From NCBI GenBank assembly GCA_030150085.1, contig JASLGJ010000044.1, positions 1-5,714 on the forward strand: DNA of 5,714 nucleotides, written 5' to 3'. This document shows positions 5,505 through 5,714 of the stretch, in pieces (within the stretch, counting starts at the first letter, position 1; each line of letters starts with the position of its first letter). Made by a program: the position numbers and the translations under genes. The DNA comes from Candidatus Elarobacter sp. (GTDB lineage: Bacteria > Vulcanimicrobiota > Vulcanimicrobiia > Vulcanimicrobiales > Vulcanimicrobiaceae). The notes under the pieces were generated by a model. The model was not told the DNA's origin. It searched no databases and saw nothing but the letters and a program-made list of their open reading frames with translations.

Positions 5505-5714
5505 GTGCGCCCGCTGCTCGTCCTCGCCGCGCTCGTGCTGGCGGCGTTCCTGGGTGCGGTCCAGCTCGCATCGACCGCGGCCTACGGCGACCTCGCCGCG
5601 CGCCCGTCGTTCCCGGCCTGGCTGCACCGCGCCGACGCGGCGCTGCTGCGCCCGTTCCTGGGCGGCCCGCGCGCGCGCGCCGCGGCGGCGGTGCACGACG
5701 GCGACCTGGCCGAG
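5505..5714 (+). CDS. Membrane-anchored or secreted protein of unknown function (N-terminal 70 residues)
   Basis: The reading frame from GTG 5505 stays open to the window end, giving 70 codons. Residues 1-24 (MRPLLVLAALVLAAFLGAVQ and on) form a hydrophobic stretch after a single Arg: either a signal anchor or a signal peptide, with a possible cut after STA (25). The remainder is Ala- and Arg-rich, probably helical, with FPAWLHRADAALLRPFLGG as its most distinctive stretch; low-complexity GCG repeats code for the RARAAAA run near residue 57. I do not recognise the family. A helical repeat protein is conceivable, but no motif proves it. A terminator-like structure stands between it and the porin gene, yet no promoter is visible in the 18 bases between T-run and start, so it may be expressed by read-through. 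Confidence 0.65.
   Translation, partial: MRPLLVLAALVLAAFLGAVQLASTAAYGDLAARPSFPAWLHRADAALLRPFLGGPRARAAAAVHDGDLAE

Noticed and set aside
5661..5695. GCG/CGC repeat tract as a functional repeat
   Set aside because: It codes for Ala/Arg codons in the open frame of the last gene, and short GC alternation is common in this base composition.
2193..5696. A minus-strand open frame of over 1,160 codons opposite the nuclease and porin genes
   Set aside because: It is an artefact of codon use. The porin gene almost never uses TTA, CTA or TCA in the relevant phase, so the opposite strand lacks stops. The translation is a monotonous Arg/Val/Gly/Asp-rich string without domains, while the plus strand has a signal peptide, SLH domain and barrel end.

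Overview
The window looks like chromosomal DNA from a high-GC, two-membrane (diderm) bacterium of the Terrabacteria side of the tree. By eye, GC is well above 60% and third codon positions are almost all G or C. Three things point this way. The genes belong to LPS export (LptB, LptF/G). One permease-linked gene is a DUF3084 protein followed by a RuvC/YqgF-like nuclease of the form known from Cyanobacteria. The largest gene is an outer-membrane barrel with an N-terminal SLH domain and coiled coil, the OmpM/SlpA plan found in Cyanobacteria, Deinococcota, Negativicutes and uncultured relatives such as Eremiobacterota (WPS-2). An Eremiobacterota-like or cyanobacterial-relative genome is my best guess, but this is inference from architecture and not a taxonomic assignment.

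Layout: all genes are on the plus strand. Positions 1-2630 form a tight operon: the last codons of lptB (1-105), an LptF/LptG-family permease (102-1253, overlapping lptB by 4 nt), a DUF3084 membrane protein (1256-2218, 2 nt gap) and a YqgF/RuvC-like RNase H-fold nuclease (2238-2630, 19 nt gap). A 132-nt spacer follows. It is less GC-rich and holds a strong Shine-Dalgarno site, a possible 31-codon upstream reading frame, a small hairpin and a weak promoter candidate. Then comes the 883-residue SLH-coiled-coil-barrel protein (2763-5414). Its 3' side carries an 18-bp hairpin, a second small hairpin and a short T-run (5421-5486), read here as a terminator. A new gene with its own ribosome binding site and a hydrophobic N-terminus starts at 5505 and runs off the window.

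How the genes fit together: LptB and LptF/G are the ATPase and membrane part of the machine that extracts LPS from the inner membrane. The SLH protein probably fastens the outer membrane to the cell wall through its SLH domain and also serves as a pore. The window is therefore mostly about building and holding the outer envelope. The nuclease is probably a housekeeping passenger in the operon. I see no mobile element, CRISPR array, tRNA, rRNA or defence system. The most thought-provoking points are the DUF3084 gene standing where a second Lpt permease gene stands in proteobacteria, and the upstream features of the SLH porin gene. I do not see convincing evidence for a wholly new system.
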